Source: Cyclostephanos tholiformis (lineage: Eukaryota > Bacillariophyta > Thalassiosirophyceae > Thalassiosirales > Thalassiosiraceae). Taken from it: a stretch of 11,781 nucleotides of DNA. The stretch spans positions 1-11,781 of the forward strand of contig JALLPB010001001.1 of the NCBI GenBank assembly GCA_036939975.1. The letters are read 5' to 3'. Position numbers and translations under genes: made by a program. Within the stretch, counting starts at the first letter, position 1. Each line of letters opens with the position of its first letter. Shown here in pieces: positions 1 to 8,611 of this stretch. The notes below the pieces were generated by a model. It was not told where the DNA came from, searched no databases, and worked only from the letters and a program-made list of their open reading frames with translations.

Positions 1-815
1 TATTGATCGCCGGTATATTCCACTATTTGCCTTTCCCTTTGGGGGGACATATTCAGCTCAACGGCGGCCAAAGTTTTCATTAGTGTGCGTCGATGGTTGT
101 CCGTGTACGCCTTTCGCTCCCTTTGGTAAAAGCGTTCCTCTGACTTAGTGGCATTGTCGGGACGCTGGGGACCACCAGCGATGCGATTGCGATTGCGATC
201 GCAAGCAGCCTCCGAAGGAATCGATGTACAATACTTCTCATTGTATTCATCGTCAAATACATCATCAAGAAGGGCATCATCGTCAGGATAATATAAACCT
301 TGCCCTGGCTGAACACGCATGGATGGTTTTTCGCCAGGACCGCATTTCCCACCCCCATCATCATCATCAACATAGTCGTCGAGATTGTCGTCGTCGTTGT
401 ATTCGTCATCGTCATCTTCGTCAGCGTCATCGATGCCTTTATAATCTGGGTCCTTACTGTCATCGTCGTCGTTATCATCGTCGTTCTTATTGTCGTATTC
501 GTCGTCGTCGTTATCGTCGTCGTTCTTATTGTCGTTGTCGACGTCGCCGTTGTCGTCGTCGTTCTTATTGTCATTGTCGAACAATTGAAGATCGGCTGTC
601 GTCGTCTCTCCGTGAATGGGACAGGTGATTGCGACTGACTTTATGGAACGACGTGTTGCCACAGATGCAGTGGATAATGGAGACAAAGCATCCTTAGTAA
701 CACGAGGAGAGGGCACAGCTGTAGTGACGATGGGCAATTTACTCCTTAGTTGGTATCGCTCGGCTCGAGAGCCCTTGGCATCGGCAGGTGGGGGTGTTCG
801 GCGGGTTCTTGCCAT
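1..815 (-). CDS. Hypothetical acidic Asp/Asn-rich protein, 5' part of gene, runs off left edge
   Basis: Read on the minus strand, codons occupying plus positions 3-5, 6-8 and so on are open from 920 down to the window edge, with no stop. The first ATG is at 813-815 (purine at -3, G at +4), and an in-frame TGA lies just upstream at 921-923, so this start is well placed. The 271 visible residues start MARTRRTPPPADAK. Residues 1-65 are basic and rich in Ser, Thr and Pro. Residues about 78-160 are dominated by Asp, Asn, Lys and Glu (for example DNDNKNDDDN). After that comes a more ordinary region with PGQGLYYPDDDALLDD, a DRNRNR stretch and a charged segment (RERKAYTDNHRRTLMK) that looks like folded or helical sequence. 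The plus-strand reading of the same DNA gives only monotonous Val-rich or Arg-rich products, which supports the minus strand. I do not recognise the family. The basic-then-acidic layout would suit a nuclear protein, but that is speculation. It is transcribed divergently from the CPSF1-like gene, with 816 bp between the two ATGs. Confidence 0.7.
   Translation of the reverse strand, partial: MARTRRTPPPADAKGSRAERYQLRSKLPIVTTAVPSPRVTKDALSPLSTASVATRRSIKSVAITCPIHGETTTADLQLFDNDNKNDDDNGDVDNDNKNDDDNDDDEYDNKNDDDNDDDDSKDPDYKGIDDADEDDDDEYNDDDNLDDYVDDDDGGGKCGPGEKPSMRVQPGQGLYYPDDDALLDDVFDDEYNEKYCTSIPSEAACDRNRNRIAGGPQRPDNATKSEERFYQRERKAYTDNHRRTLMKTLAAVELNMSPQRERQIVEYTGDQ
465..585 (-). repeat. 39-bp in-frame tandem repeat inside the acidic gene
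   Basis: On the plus strand the anchor CGTTCTTATTGTC occurs at 482, 521 and 560, exactly 39 bp apart. A decayed related copy lies about 33 bp to the left, near 449. The spacers between anchors are mostly GTC/GTT/ATC triplets. Because 39 is a multiple of three, each unit adds 13 residues (DNKN followed by Asp/Asn) to the minus-strand protein without breaking its frame. This suggests unequal crossing-over or slippage under coding constraint. Confidence 0.8.
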
Positions 816-1631
816 CTCTTTCCAAAGGTGAAGCAGTTTGGATGAAGATATAGGACTTCGAGCGTTTATTATGAATGGGAATATGGAGCAAGTGAGGTAT
901 AGAGGATGACTGGTCTCACGTCAACTTCGCCAAAAAAATCGTCGGAACGCAGTAAGAAAGAATCGATAGGGTGAGGGCATTTAGGATGGACGTTTCGAGA
1001 ACGTTTCCGTAAATTAGACACGGAACCTGTCACAATATGGTAAGTGAGGCATTATGGATGGAAGAAATAATCCAGTGAGGCACAGAGAATTACACAAATT
1101 TTAGGTGAGGCATTATGGATGAAATAATTCTACAGGTGAGGCATTATGGATTAAACAATTTTTCAAGTGAGGCATTATGGATGGAACATTTTTTCAAGTG
1201 AGGCATTATGGATGGAAATACGAGAAAGTGTTTATGTCATTAGGTATTTCGCCTGTCACATCGCTGGGTGTGGTATTTTGGATAAAAAAATTCTCGGTGA
1301 GGCATTATCACGGGTCGAAGGTCTACATAAAGGCATTCCGCATTATCTCCCTAGTAAATATTATTCCAACGACCTCCCTCTCTGTCCCGTTGGTGAGCCA
1401 GGGAGGCATGGCGGAGGAATCCTTCTCGTTGTGTGTGTGTTGGTATGATAAAAAAGAAAGTTGGAAAATGAAGGACAGTGAGAGGGAAGGACAGACGGGG
1501 ATCAGACCTCCCTCGCCGCCGCCTCAGCGCCTCAGCACTCTCTCGCCTCAACACCCACACGTCATAGATAACTCCAAGCGCACACCCAGGACCCCCCCCA
1601 CATAGCAGAGAGAGGCATCGAGCATCAAACG
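816..1631. promoter_or_regulatory. Shared upstream region of two divergent genes
   Basis: These bases lie between the ATG of the left minus-strand gene and the ATG of the CPSF1-like gene, so they should hold both promoters and 5' UTRs. No convincing coding frame is present: the short open stretches at 1167-1605 are repetitive and unconserved in character. The region contains a 31-bp-period repeat array (1044 to about 1310). It also holds a C-rich, purine-poor stretch from about 1500 to 1600, directly before the CPSF1 start, that is probably its 5' UTR. No clear TATA box could be assigned to either gene. Confidence 0.55.
1044..1310 (+). repeat. 31-bp period direct-repeat array (GTGAGGCATTATGGATG units)
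   Basis: The core GTGAGGCATTATGGATG starts at 1044, 1105, 1136, 1167 and 1198. A half copy (GTGAGGCA) starts at 1075, so the spacing is 31, 30, 31, 31 and 31 bp. The inter-core sequence is also related from unit to unit (A/T-rich, often ending TTTTTCAA). More decayed copies follow at about 1228 and 1268, and a good partial copy (GTGAGGCATTATCA) at 1297. A possible outlying relic, GTGAGGTAT, starts at 892. The array sits in the divergent promoter region and does not encode a credible protein. It is a minisatellite and could act as a cluster of protein-binding sites; the sequence alone does not show which. Confidence 0.85.
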
Positions 1632-4600
1632 ATGTCGGCCTCCACCACCGCGGCGGCGATGACGACGACGACTGCGACGGTGGCACCACCCCCCTCGTCT
1701 TCATCCGCCGCGAAGACGACCGCATCCGGCGGCGGCGGCGGCGGGTCCAACGGCCGTCCCATCCACCCGGCATTCGTCACGACCTTCGGACCGGGGAGGG
1801 GATCCGGGAGCTCGGAACTGTCGTGCTGGGCCTACCTCACCCGTCCCCGTCCCCGTCGTCGTCCCCGTCGTCGTCATCGCCGCTCGTCATCGACGGGCGC
1901 GGTCGAGGAGGAGGAGGAGGAGGAGGAGGAGGAGGAGCGACATCACCACCTCCCGAACCTCGTCACCGCCCACTCGAACTCCCTGCGCGTGTACACCGTC
2001 CTGCCGCACGCGGGCACGTTGGCGATATCCGCCATATACGACAACCTCGCCGGGTCGATCGTTTCCATGGATGTCGTGCCCGACGGCATGCGTACCCCCG
2101 TCCATCCCGTCCGACTCGCGGGCCAACGACGCGACCGCCGTCGCATTTTTCTGCACTACGACGGCCTGCTATTGGGATTCGCCGGACAGCCGAGGCTGTC
2201 GGTGGTATACCCCTCGATGGCGATGGTCGGATACGCGTCGGGGGGGGTGTTGCTTGCATCGTCGATTATTGACCTGTCGTGCGCGTTGTCGGAATGCAGC
2301 GCGGGCGGGACTAGGTACTCGGAGGTCGATGTATCGGTCGCGGTGCTATCGAGGGGCGATGGCGATGGCGAATGCAATGGCGGAGAGGGCGGCGGAGAGG
2401 GTGACGACGATGACGACGACGACGACGACGACGACGACGATCCGCCTCACGTGTCGGTGGTCCTCGGGGGGGGGGTGGCCGTGGCGACCTTCTCCCTTCC
2501 CCGGGTACCGAGGCCGGCGGAGCGCGATGAAGGCGACGACAGCCGCGACGACGACGACGACGACGACGACGATGGCGACATCGCGTCGCCGCCATCATCA
2601 TCCTCCTCCCCCCCCCCCCCCTCCTCCACCGCCCACTCTTCCTGGTGGAGGGTGGCGTCCGAGCCGTACATATTGCCGCTGTCGTCCCTCTCGGCCAAGA
2701 TACGCGACGACGCGTCATCCTCGTCCTCCGCCGCCGTCGCCGCGGCCGCCATCGCAACATCGTCGTCGAAGGCCAAGGGCAATAATCAGCTATTGGCGAC
2801 GGGGGTGCTATTGGGGGTCAATACGGCCGCCGCCGGATCGAATGCATCGGTTAGTCACGGCATGGGCGACGTGATCGACATCGCGTACCTCGGGGGGTAT
2901 ACCGAGCCGACATTGTTGATTTTGCATACGAATCCGAGGAGGGGGGGGGGCAGACAGTGGGCGGGGAGGTTGGGTCGTACCACGGAGGTGGTGACGACGA
3001 CCGTCGCATCCTCCTCGGCGCCGACGACGAAATCAACCTCGAAGGCTGCGAAAGACGATTACGGCGACGACATGGACATGGACATGGACGACGATGAGGA
3101 GGACAAGGAGGAGGAGAACGGGGTAGATGGTGGTGGAACCGGACGCGTTAGGACGAAGACGACGTCCATCGGGACGAAGTACGGACTCACCCTCACCGCG
3201 GTGAGCGTCGCGATGCACCAGCGTCGGTCGGTGGTACTATGGAGCCTCGTGGACGCGATGCCCGCGGACGCCTGGATGCTCGTGCCCCGTCCGGCCACCG
3301 CGAAAGACGGCGGTGGCGTCCTAGTTTGGGGATGCAACTCGGTCGTGTACGTTCGGATGGGGGGTAAGGTTGGTTGCGCGTTGGCTACGAATGGATTCGC
3401 TAAGGTCGGGTGTCCTCCCGGTTTGATCCCCCCCCCTTCGGGAGACGATAATGTCGAAGACGGCGTCGCTGCGGCGCACCTGGAACCCAATCCGAGTCCG
3501 TTGCCCCGCCTTGCTCTACAGCTGGATGCCGGATCCCGCGTTTCCTTCGTTACGGACGACGTCGCGGTCGTTTGCCTAGGGAATGGGACGCTGCACTCGC
3601 TGGAAATACACGATGACCGCCGACGCACAAACGGAATGTTCATGAGCTTGTTACCGTTGGGATATAGGGTGGGAGGGCTAGGGAGCGTGGTGAGCTGCCT
3701 GTCAGTATTCAACGCTGATGTGGCGTGTCACTCCAAGATGGTGAGTCGTTATCTTGGAGAATCGGGGGAAGAAAAAGATGACAATGAGAGTGCCATGAAA
3801 GATTCAACGCATAATGATGCACTAGTGTCAACGAGAAATGACAAAGAGAGAGCGTCACCAGAGGAAGTGCCGCCCCTATTCCTGTCGAGGGGTTTGGTAT
3901 TCGTCGGGTCCAGGATGGGGGATTGCACGCTGTTGGCATTCTCGTTGAGCGAACCTACCCGACTCATATCGACGGACTTATTAGATGATGGTGGTGGAGC
4001 TACAAATTACAAGCGTAAGCCAGACAAGAAGACGAGACCAGATACATTGAGTTCGATGTCATCGTGCACGGTTGATGGCGGCAATGGTGAACCTGTGCGG
4101 AAACTCCCTCGGCGCGATAATACTCAAGCCATTAAAATTTTGGATGAAGGCGACGATGGTAATGTTGATGACGACGTCAATGATGCTCATGATTATAACT
4201 CTGAAACTCTAACGGAGGACGATATCCTTCGTCTTGAGGAGGAGGAACTGTACCGGGTGGATGATGACGACATCTTTGATGGCGCCACTCCGAGCATCAT
4301 TTCATCGTGCCATGATGATGGTGACGAATTCAGCGAGGAAGATAATTACATTCATGCCGATAATCACCCAGACGATGATGGCACATTCAAGACGCCCCGT
4401 CGACCGTTTCGTCGGTCCGCGCGCTATCTTTCCATGTTCCGATCGATACGCGCTCTAGATTCTCTCACCGGTTTAGGTCCCCTCGGTGGTGGCTGTTACG
4501 GCCCGGTGGCGACATGCCCGTCCATAATCTCCGGTGGAGATAATGTCGTAGGCGCATCGTCCTCTTCAGCCTCGGAGGCTCAGCTTGTGGCCTCCACGAT

Positions 4601-7600
4601 GTTCTCCAACGCATTCTCATCGGCGGCGCGACATTACATCATGCCTTGCGGATTCGGCGAATCTGGAGGATTGGCAGTGTTGACGACTCCCGGGAGGGAT
4701 AACGTAGGGGGAAGTATACTGTGTGAATCTGACCTGTGTAACATGGCTGGTCCTATCTTTGGCCTGCCTCGATCAAACCTTGTCATTATGGGGAAAGGGG
4801 ATGGCGTGGGCTCCATTGTTTTGCGTGGGGTGCTCCGAGCAGACGACGAGAGTAGGAGTCGTAATGTCGAGCAGTTTGAGGAAGTTGACATTAGTCCATC
4901 TTTGTCAATGGAAGAAAGGGCTCATCCTTCCTTCGATGATGCGGCAAATGTATTCGGGCAGATGACAATGCTCGCCGCTACAGAATTTTGCTCTAGCTCG
5001 AACTCATTCTCGGTGTTCTTCGTCCGAACACCTCATTTGGAGTGTAGCAATCCTTATGCCATTGTTATCATGTCCAATAGTGACGACAGCAAGGAGTCAA
5101 CAAATAATCTTGGATTGATGGTGGTCTTCGTTCACCGCATAGACGTCGACGTCTCCAATAATACGTTTTTCGACTGTGACACACCTCGTGGAAATCTATC
5201 TTCAATTACTCCTATGGTAAGCAAGCTGTCCGAGGACGGAACCAACATTATATCCGTTACCTTTGGATGTGCATGGGCCTCGGGAAATGCAAGTGTATTC
5301 AACATCGCTTTGAGTGGTCAAACTGCAGAAGGAGGCGAATCTATATCCAGTTTCAAAGTATCTGAGTCGATATTTGTCGGCGATCGTGATGATGAGGTCA
5401 GCTTTTATGATAGTAGCAGGGTTGTGGTAAGCAATTATTTGCATCAGAACCACTGACTTCCTAACTCCTCCGTCTCACATATCTGCTTGTCAACATGCCT
5501 AGGCGATAGATGTGATGTCATTGCCGAACCATATTTTTCATATGCAATATTCACAGGAAAATTCAGACGAAGCATTGCCAGTCACAAGTAGTTCGGTTTC
5601 TACTATCCCTGATCCGTCATCTTCGCTTTCGTTTCCACCTGATCGTCTTTCCCTGCATGGTACCTGGTGCGCCAAACTGGACTGTATTTCCAGTGAACAG
5701 CACAGACCCACCTTCTCACACAGTCGAATTGTAGTCGCTATCTGTCGCCGCTCGGGTTTGCTTCAAATTTTCGACAATGAGGACGTTTGGGCTTCCCCCA
5801 TTGTTGAATGTGAGTCAGCATCGCCTCGTACATCTCCCATATGGCAGGCAAATGGATGCAGTCACGGTACTGCTATTCTTGGGCAAGGAGTAATCATACG
5901 TCGTCCAGAGCATCACGAAGTAGAAGTCGCAGAGATACGCTTTTTTGTTGCTGGACCTTCACTTCAACCCGACAGTATTTCCGGGAACATATCTATAATT
6001 GATGAAGAAAAGGATTCATGGATGTTGCGCTCGCTTTGTATTCTCGTTGACACCTCTCATGGTGACTTACATCTTTATTCGGGATCCAAGCGCAGTTCCA
6101 CTCCTAATCGCCTCGACTTTTTAAGAGTGCCCCTCTTCAATGTATCGCGACCCAGCGACGAAGCAGCTCGGCACTTGATCAAACTTCGTCGTAAAGGCAT
6201 CGTTCCTCAACAGTTAGCCCAGGCGGATTTCCGTGCCAACCGGCTGAATCGCTTCTGTAACATTTCCGGGGAAGATGGACTGTTTGCAGCAACGCCCAGA
6301 CCTCTCTGGTTTGTCTCGGAACGAGGAGCGCCAACAGTAGTTTCTCACAAGTCTCGGCACGTCAGCCCCGCAGGAGGCCGTCCTGTGCCAGTGTCAGGCT
6401 TCTGCACACAAATGCCTGCAGTGTTCCAGAATGCAAGCAATGGATTCATTACAATTCACGAAAGAATCGGACGGGTCGGGTCTCAACGACTCACTTTGTA
6501 CAATGGTCTATGGGACGTCTTTGCGCCGCATGGGCTTATTCCTGGCAGTGGCATTTCTGTACAAAAAGTCCCATTAGGTGTTACTGTCCGCCACATTCAG
6601 GTGATTCAGCCTTTCAGTGTATTTATGCGTTTTTCGCGTTTCGAGAAGGTCTAACTATCGGACATTCTCACTTCCCTTACAGTTCATCGACGATGCCTCC
6701 ATCTCAACTCCATCTCGTCCTGTTTATGTCATGTTAGTGTCTCATGAAATTGAAGGAGATCAGAGTTATTTGAATGACGATGGCTTAAGCCCTGACGAAC
6801 GTCAGCGAGCCAAAGATGAAAAAGAGGAAGCTATGATACGGAAACAAGTTGAAGCTGATTTGGGAGGATTCGATTTGGAGCAGGAATGGGTTGAGGGAAT
6901 TGAAAGAGATGATTGTTTCATTATCGACCAAGGTCTAGGCCTTGCTCCTCCCATGCCGACTCGTAAATTTGAGCTGTGGCTTGTCGACGCTTCATCGCAG
7001 TGGAATATTTTGGATAAATATCAGCTGGATGAATTCGAACACGGTACTGCGTTAAAGGTCATGTTTCTAACAGATGTAAGTTTGAGTAATTCGTGTCATC
7101 CCTCCCCCCCCTCGGACGTAGTGCTAAACAAATTTTCTGTAATGTTGTGGATATGCTTTGATTTAAGGTTCTTGAAGACAGCGACGAAATACCAGAAATA
7201 AATCTGTTTATAGGAGTCGGTACAAGTACAATATCTAGCGATGGGGAAGATCTTGCTTCGAAGGGAAGAATCTTATTATTTCAAGTCAAGAAGTCAAAGA
7301 AATGGGCTCTGAGCAAAGGCAAGAAAACCCCTCAACTGCAGCTTATGCTCAAGTCAGAGAAAGACATGACGCTAGGTCCGGTCACCAGCCTATCTTCGCT
7401 TAAATCAGAAGATAAGTATCGTATGGTTGTTGGGGCTGGTGCAGAAGTAACCGTGGAACAGTGGGGTAATGGTAAATTGACCCAAGTAGGCTTTTATCAT
7501 GCTCATATGCAGGTTCAAGAAATTGTGCTTTTCAAGACGTTCTTCTTGCTGAGCGATGCGTGAGTTGGTTGCTGGTGGGACTCGAAGTTCATTTTTAAGT

Positions 7601-8358
7601 ACTAAATTTTTGCTCACTTCATCACTTCTGTCCAATATCTATGCAGATACGACTCGTTGCATTTTCTCGTCTGGCGTGAAAGCGATAAGAGCCTGACTTT
7701 GCTCGCAAAAGATTATGAACCAAATCAAGTCTTCGCAGCAGGCCTGATAAGCAGGGGAGGTGCAATGGCATTTGTTTGTCACGACGATCGTCAAAATCTT
7801 TCCTTCCTCCAATATGCCCCAACAGATGTCGCCGCAAGAGGTGGGAATAAACTTGTCAGCCGAGCTGATTTTCACATGGGCACACAGACCACTACACTGA
7901 GAAGTCATTGGGTTCAATCTAGTTTATTGTTCAACTCTTGCACCACCAACAGCACGCTGGCCGCATTGAAGCAACAAGATACCCTTTTTGGACGCCTGGA
8001 AGACGATCAAAGATTTGCAATTAATTTCGGCACCACAGATGGCAGTTTTTGCTCCATTGTTCCTTTAAGCGAGCCAACTTATTGGCGCTTGACTGCATTG
8101 CAGAGCGTCATGAGCAATGCACTAGAGAGCAACTGTGCCCTTAGCCACATGGCATGGCGCTTATATCGTCGATCAACTCAAAGAGCCGGATGCCGTACCA
8201 ATGACCGAATGAAAGGCGTCATTGATGGCGACATTGTTATGAAATTTGTTGATCTATCATTGCCAGATCAAGAGGATTTGGCAAGTTCAATCGGGTCAAC
8301 GGTCGGATTGGTTATGGATAATCTCCTTGAGCTTGGATGTGCTGCTTCTGTTATTTAA
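1632..8358 (+). CDS. CPSF1: Cleavage and polyadenylation specificity factor subunit 1 (CPSF160/Cft1 family), five exons
   Basis: This is a predicted scaffold subunit of the nuclear complex that reads the poly(A) signal and directs pre-mRNA 3'-end cleavage and polyadenylation. Exons are 1632-5426, 5557-6600, 6683-7075, 7168-7559 and 7647-8358, giving 2111 residues; human CPSF1 has about 1440. ATG 1632 is the first in-frame Met after a TAA at 1569-1571. Family features in order: an N-terminal beta-propeller start (NLVTAHSNSLRVYTV, then LLLGFAGQPRLSVV); GSRMGDCTLL at about residue 760, matching the family's GSRLGNSLLL; SLTGLGPL at about residue 940 (propeller region called MMS1_N); and the C-terminal CPSF_A domain across exons 3-5 (KFELWLVDASSQWNI, SKGRILLFQV, VSRADFHMG, TTDGSFCSIVPL, VIDGDIVMKF). 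The extra length lies mainly in exon 1: Glu, Asp (about 14 and 9 residues), Ser and Gly/Pro tracts. Related DDB1 and SF3B3 share this architecture, but the ADFHMG and GDIVMKF-type motifs and the order of blocks fit CPSF1 better. Exon 1 is GC-rich up to about 3700. Confidence 0.92.
1901..3110 (+). repeat. Coding triplet and homopolymer tracts in CPSF1 exon 1
   Basis: Successive tracts lie in one open frame. They are a GAG run at about 1904-1936 (about 11 Glu), GAC runs at about 2402-2440 (about 14 Asp) and 2547-2571 (about 9 Asp), and Ser TCC/TCA and Pro CCC runs at about 2592-2630. There are also poly-G runs of ten at 2466-2475 and 2941-2950, and mixed GAC/GAG/ATG acidic clusters at 3060-3120. 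They look like slippage-prone insertions between conserved beta-propeller strands. The G and C runs are also places where an assembly could hide a frameshift, although the frame remains open throughout. Confidence 0.85.
5427..5556 (+). other. Intron 1 of CPSF1 (130 bp, phase 0)
   Basis: The donor is GTG|GTAAGC at 5426/5427 and the acceptor TTCACAG|GAA at 5556/5557. Reading through from exon 1 meets a TGA at 5454-5456. Removing the intron joins two open frames in phase 0, giving ...DSSRVV followed by ENSDEALPV. No ATG is needed for the downstream frame, so the gene is continuous rather than two separate genes. Confidence 0.88.
6601..6682 (+). other. Intron 2 of CPSF1 (82 bp, phase 0)
   Basis: The donor is CATTCAG|GTGATT at 6600/6601. 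The acceptor, CTTCCCTTACAG|TTC at 6682/6683, has a good pyrimidine tract. The join is in phase 0 and connects VTVRHIQ to FIDDASIST. This restores the short strand found in CPSF1 proteins just before the PVYVMLVS-type strand. Retention would end the frame at the TAA about 50 bp into the intron. Confidence 0.92.
7076..7167 (+). other. Intron 3 of CPSF1 (92 bp, phase 0)
   Basis: The donor is ACAGAT|GTAAGT at 7075/7076, a near-consensus site. The acceptor is GATTTAAG|GTT at 7167/7168, with a weak pyrimidine tract that makes it the least certain of the four acceptors. The join is in phase 0 and gives KVMFLTD followed by VLEDSDEIPE. Both sides then match the CPSF_A domain in the expected order. Confidence 0.87.
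7560..7646 (+). other. Intron 4 of CPSF1 (87 bp, phase 2)
   Basis: The donor is GATGC|GTGAGT at 7559/7560 and the acceptor ATCTATGCAG|ATAC at 7646/7647. It is the only intron that splits a codon: GC plus A makes Ala. The joined protein reads FFLLSDA then YDSLHFLVW, which fits the propeller strand pair expected here. Exon 5 does not need its own start codon. Confidence 0.9.
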
Positions 8359-8490
8359 CTTTCGAAACACAGCCCCGATAGAGGGAAATAGCCAAGGCAC
8401 TCATAAACAGAAGAATTTCCTTTTGTTCTTGTTCCATGAGATTGATGCATTCCATATCGTAACCCCCCTTCACTGGAGCTGAGGATATCC

Positions 8491-8540
8491 TGTAACATTT
8501 TTTAAACTATTACTTGTAACTACGTTACACTTTTGTTACA
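8491..8540. repeat. Clustered TGTAAC/GTTACA inverted repeats
   Basis: TGTAAC occurs at 8491-8496 and 8515-8520, and its reverse complement GTTACA at 8524-8529 and 8535-8540. The inner pair forms a TGTAAC-TAC-GTTACA dyad. Four half-sites in 50 bp of a non-coding A/T-rich spacer could be a protein-binding cluster or nested hairpins near the transcript end. Confidence 0.7.
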
Positions 8541-8552
8541 GACAGAGTGCTA

Positions 8553-8600
8553 CTATTGAAAATGTGTTCCTAAGTATAAATGCTAAGATACTTTCAATAG
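8553..8600. repeat. Interrupted 13-bp inverted repeat between convergent genes
   Basis: The right arm ATACTTTCAATAG (8588-8600) is the reverse complement of CTATTGAAAGTAT. The left side holds the same sequence split in two: CTATTGAAA at 8553-8561 and AAGTAT at 8571-8576, so the arm carries a short insertion. A folded transcript could form a bulged hairpin with the loop around 8577-8587. It lies 12 bp past the end of the minus-strand frame, so a role at transcript ends of either strand is possible but unproven. Confidence 0.6.
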
Positions 8601-8611
8601 ATCTCTACTAC

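Larger units (their letters stand above)
8359..8611. other. Convergent spacer after CPSF1
   Basis: This stretch lies between the CPSF1 stop and the end of the broken minus-strand reading frame, and I see no gene in it. It should contain the CPSF1 3' UTR and poly(A) site. No AATAAA is present, which is not unusual for algae. Two sets of inverted repeats, listed separately, occupy 8491-8600. Confidence 0.6.

Noticed and set aside
193..204. TTGCGATCGCAA palindrome resembling the cyanobacterial HIP1 octamer
   Set aside because: A single copy within a GCGATT hexamer run in coding sequence; the window is eukaryotic, so it is a coincidence.
300..638. Plus-strand Val/Ile-rich frame that looks like membrane segments
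   Set aside because: It is the reverse reading of GAC/GAT triplets of the minus-strand acidic gene; it is monotonous and ends just beyond the repeat.
1044..1310. CRISPR-like array of regularly spaced repeats
   Set aside because: The spacers between cores are only about 14 bp and are themselves related, the repeats decay, no cas gene is present, and the setting is a eukaryotic promoter region. A 31-bp minisatellite explains it.
2071..2874. Long Arg/Thr/Pro-rich frame overlapping CPSF1 exon 1
   Set aside because: It arises from triplet repeats read one base out of phase. The overlapping CPSF1 frame carries family motifs on both sides, while this one carries none.
5512..8358. Several separate small genes downstream of 5456
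   Set aside because: The open frames join in phase through good GT-AG introns and together rebuild the CPSF1 C-terminal half in the right order.
1632..8358. DDB1 or SF3B3 instead of CPSF1
   Set aside because: These share the three-propeller architecture, but the GSRMGDCTLL, ADFHMG and DGDIVMKF motifs and the C-terminal ending agree better with CPSF1. A profile comparison would settle it.
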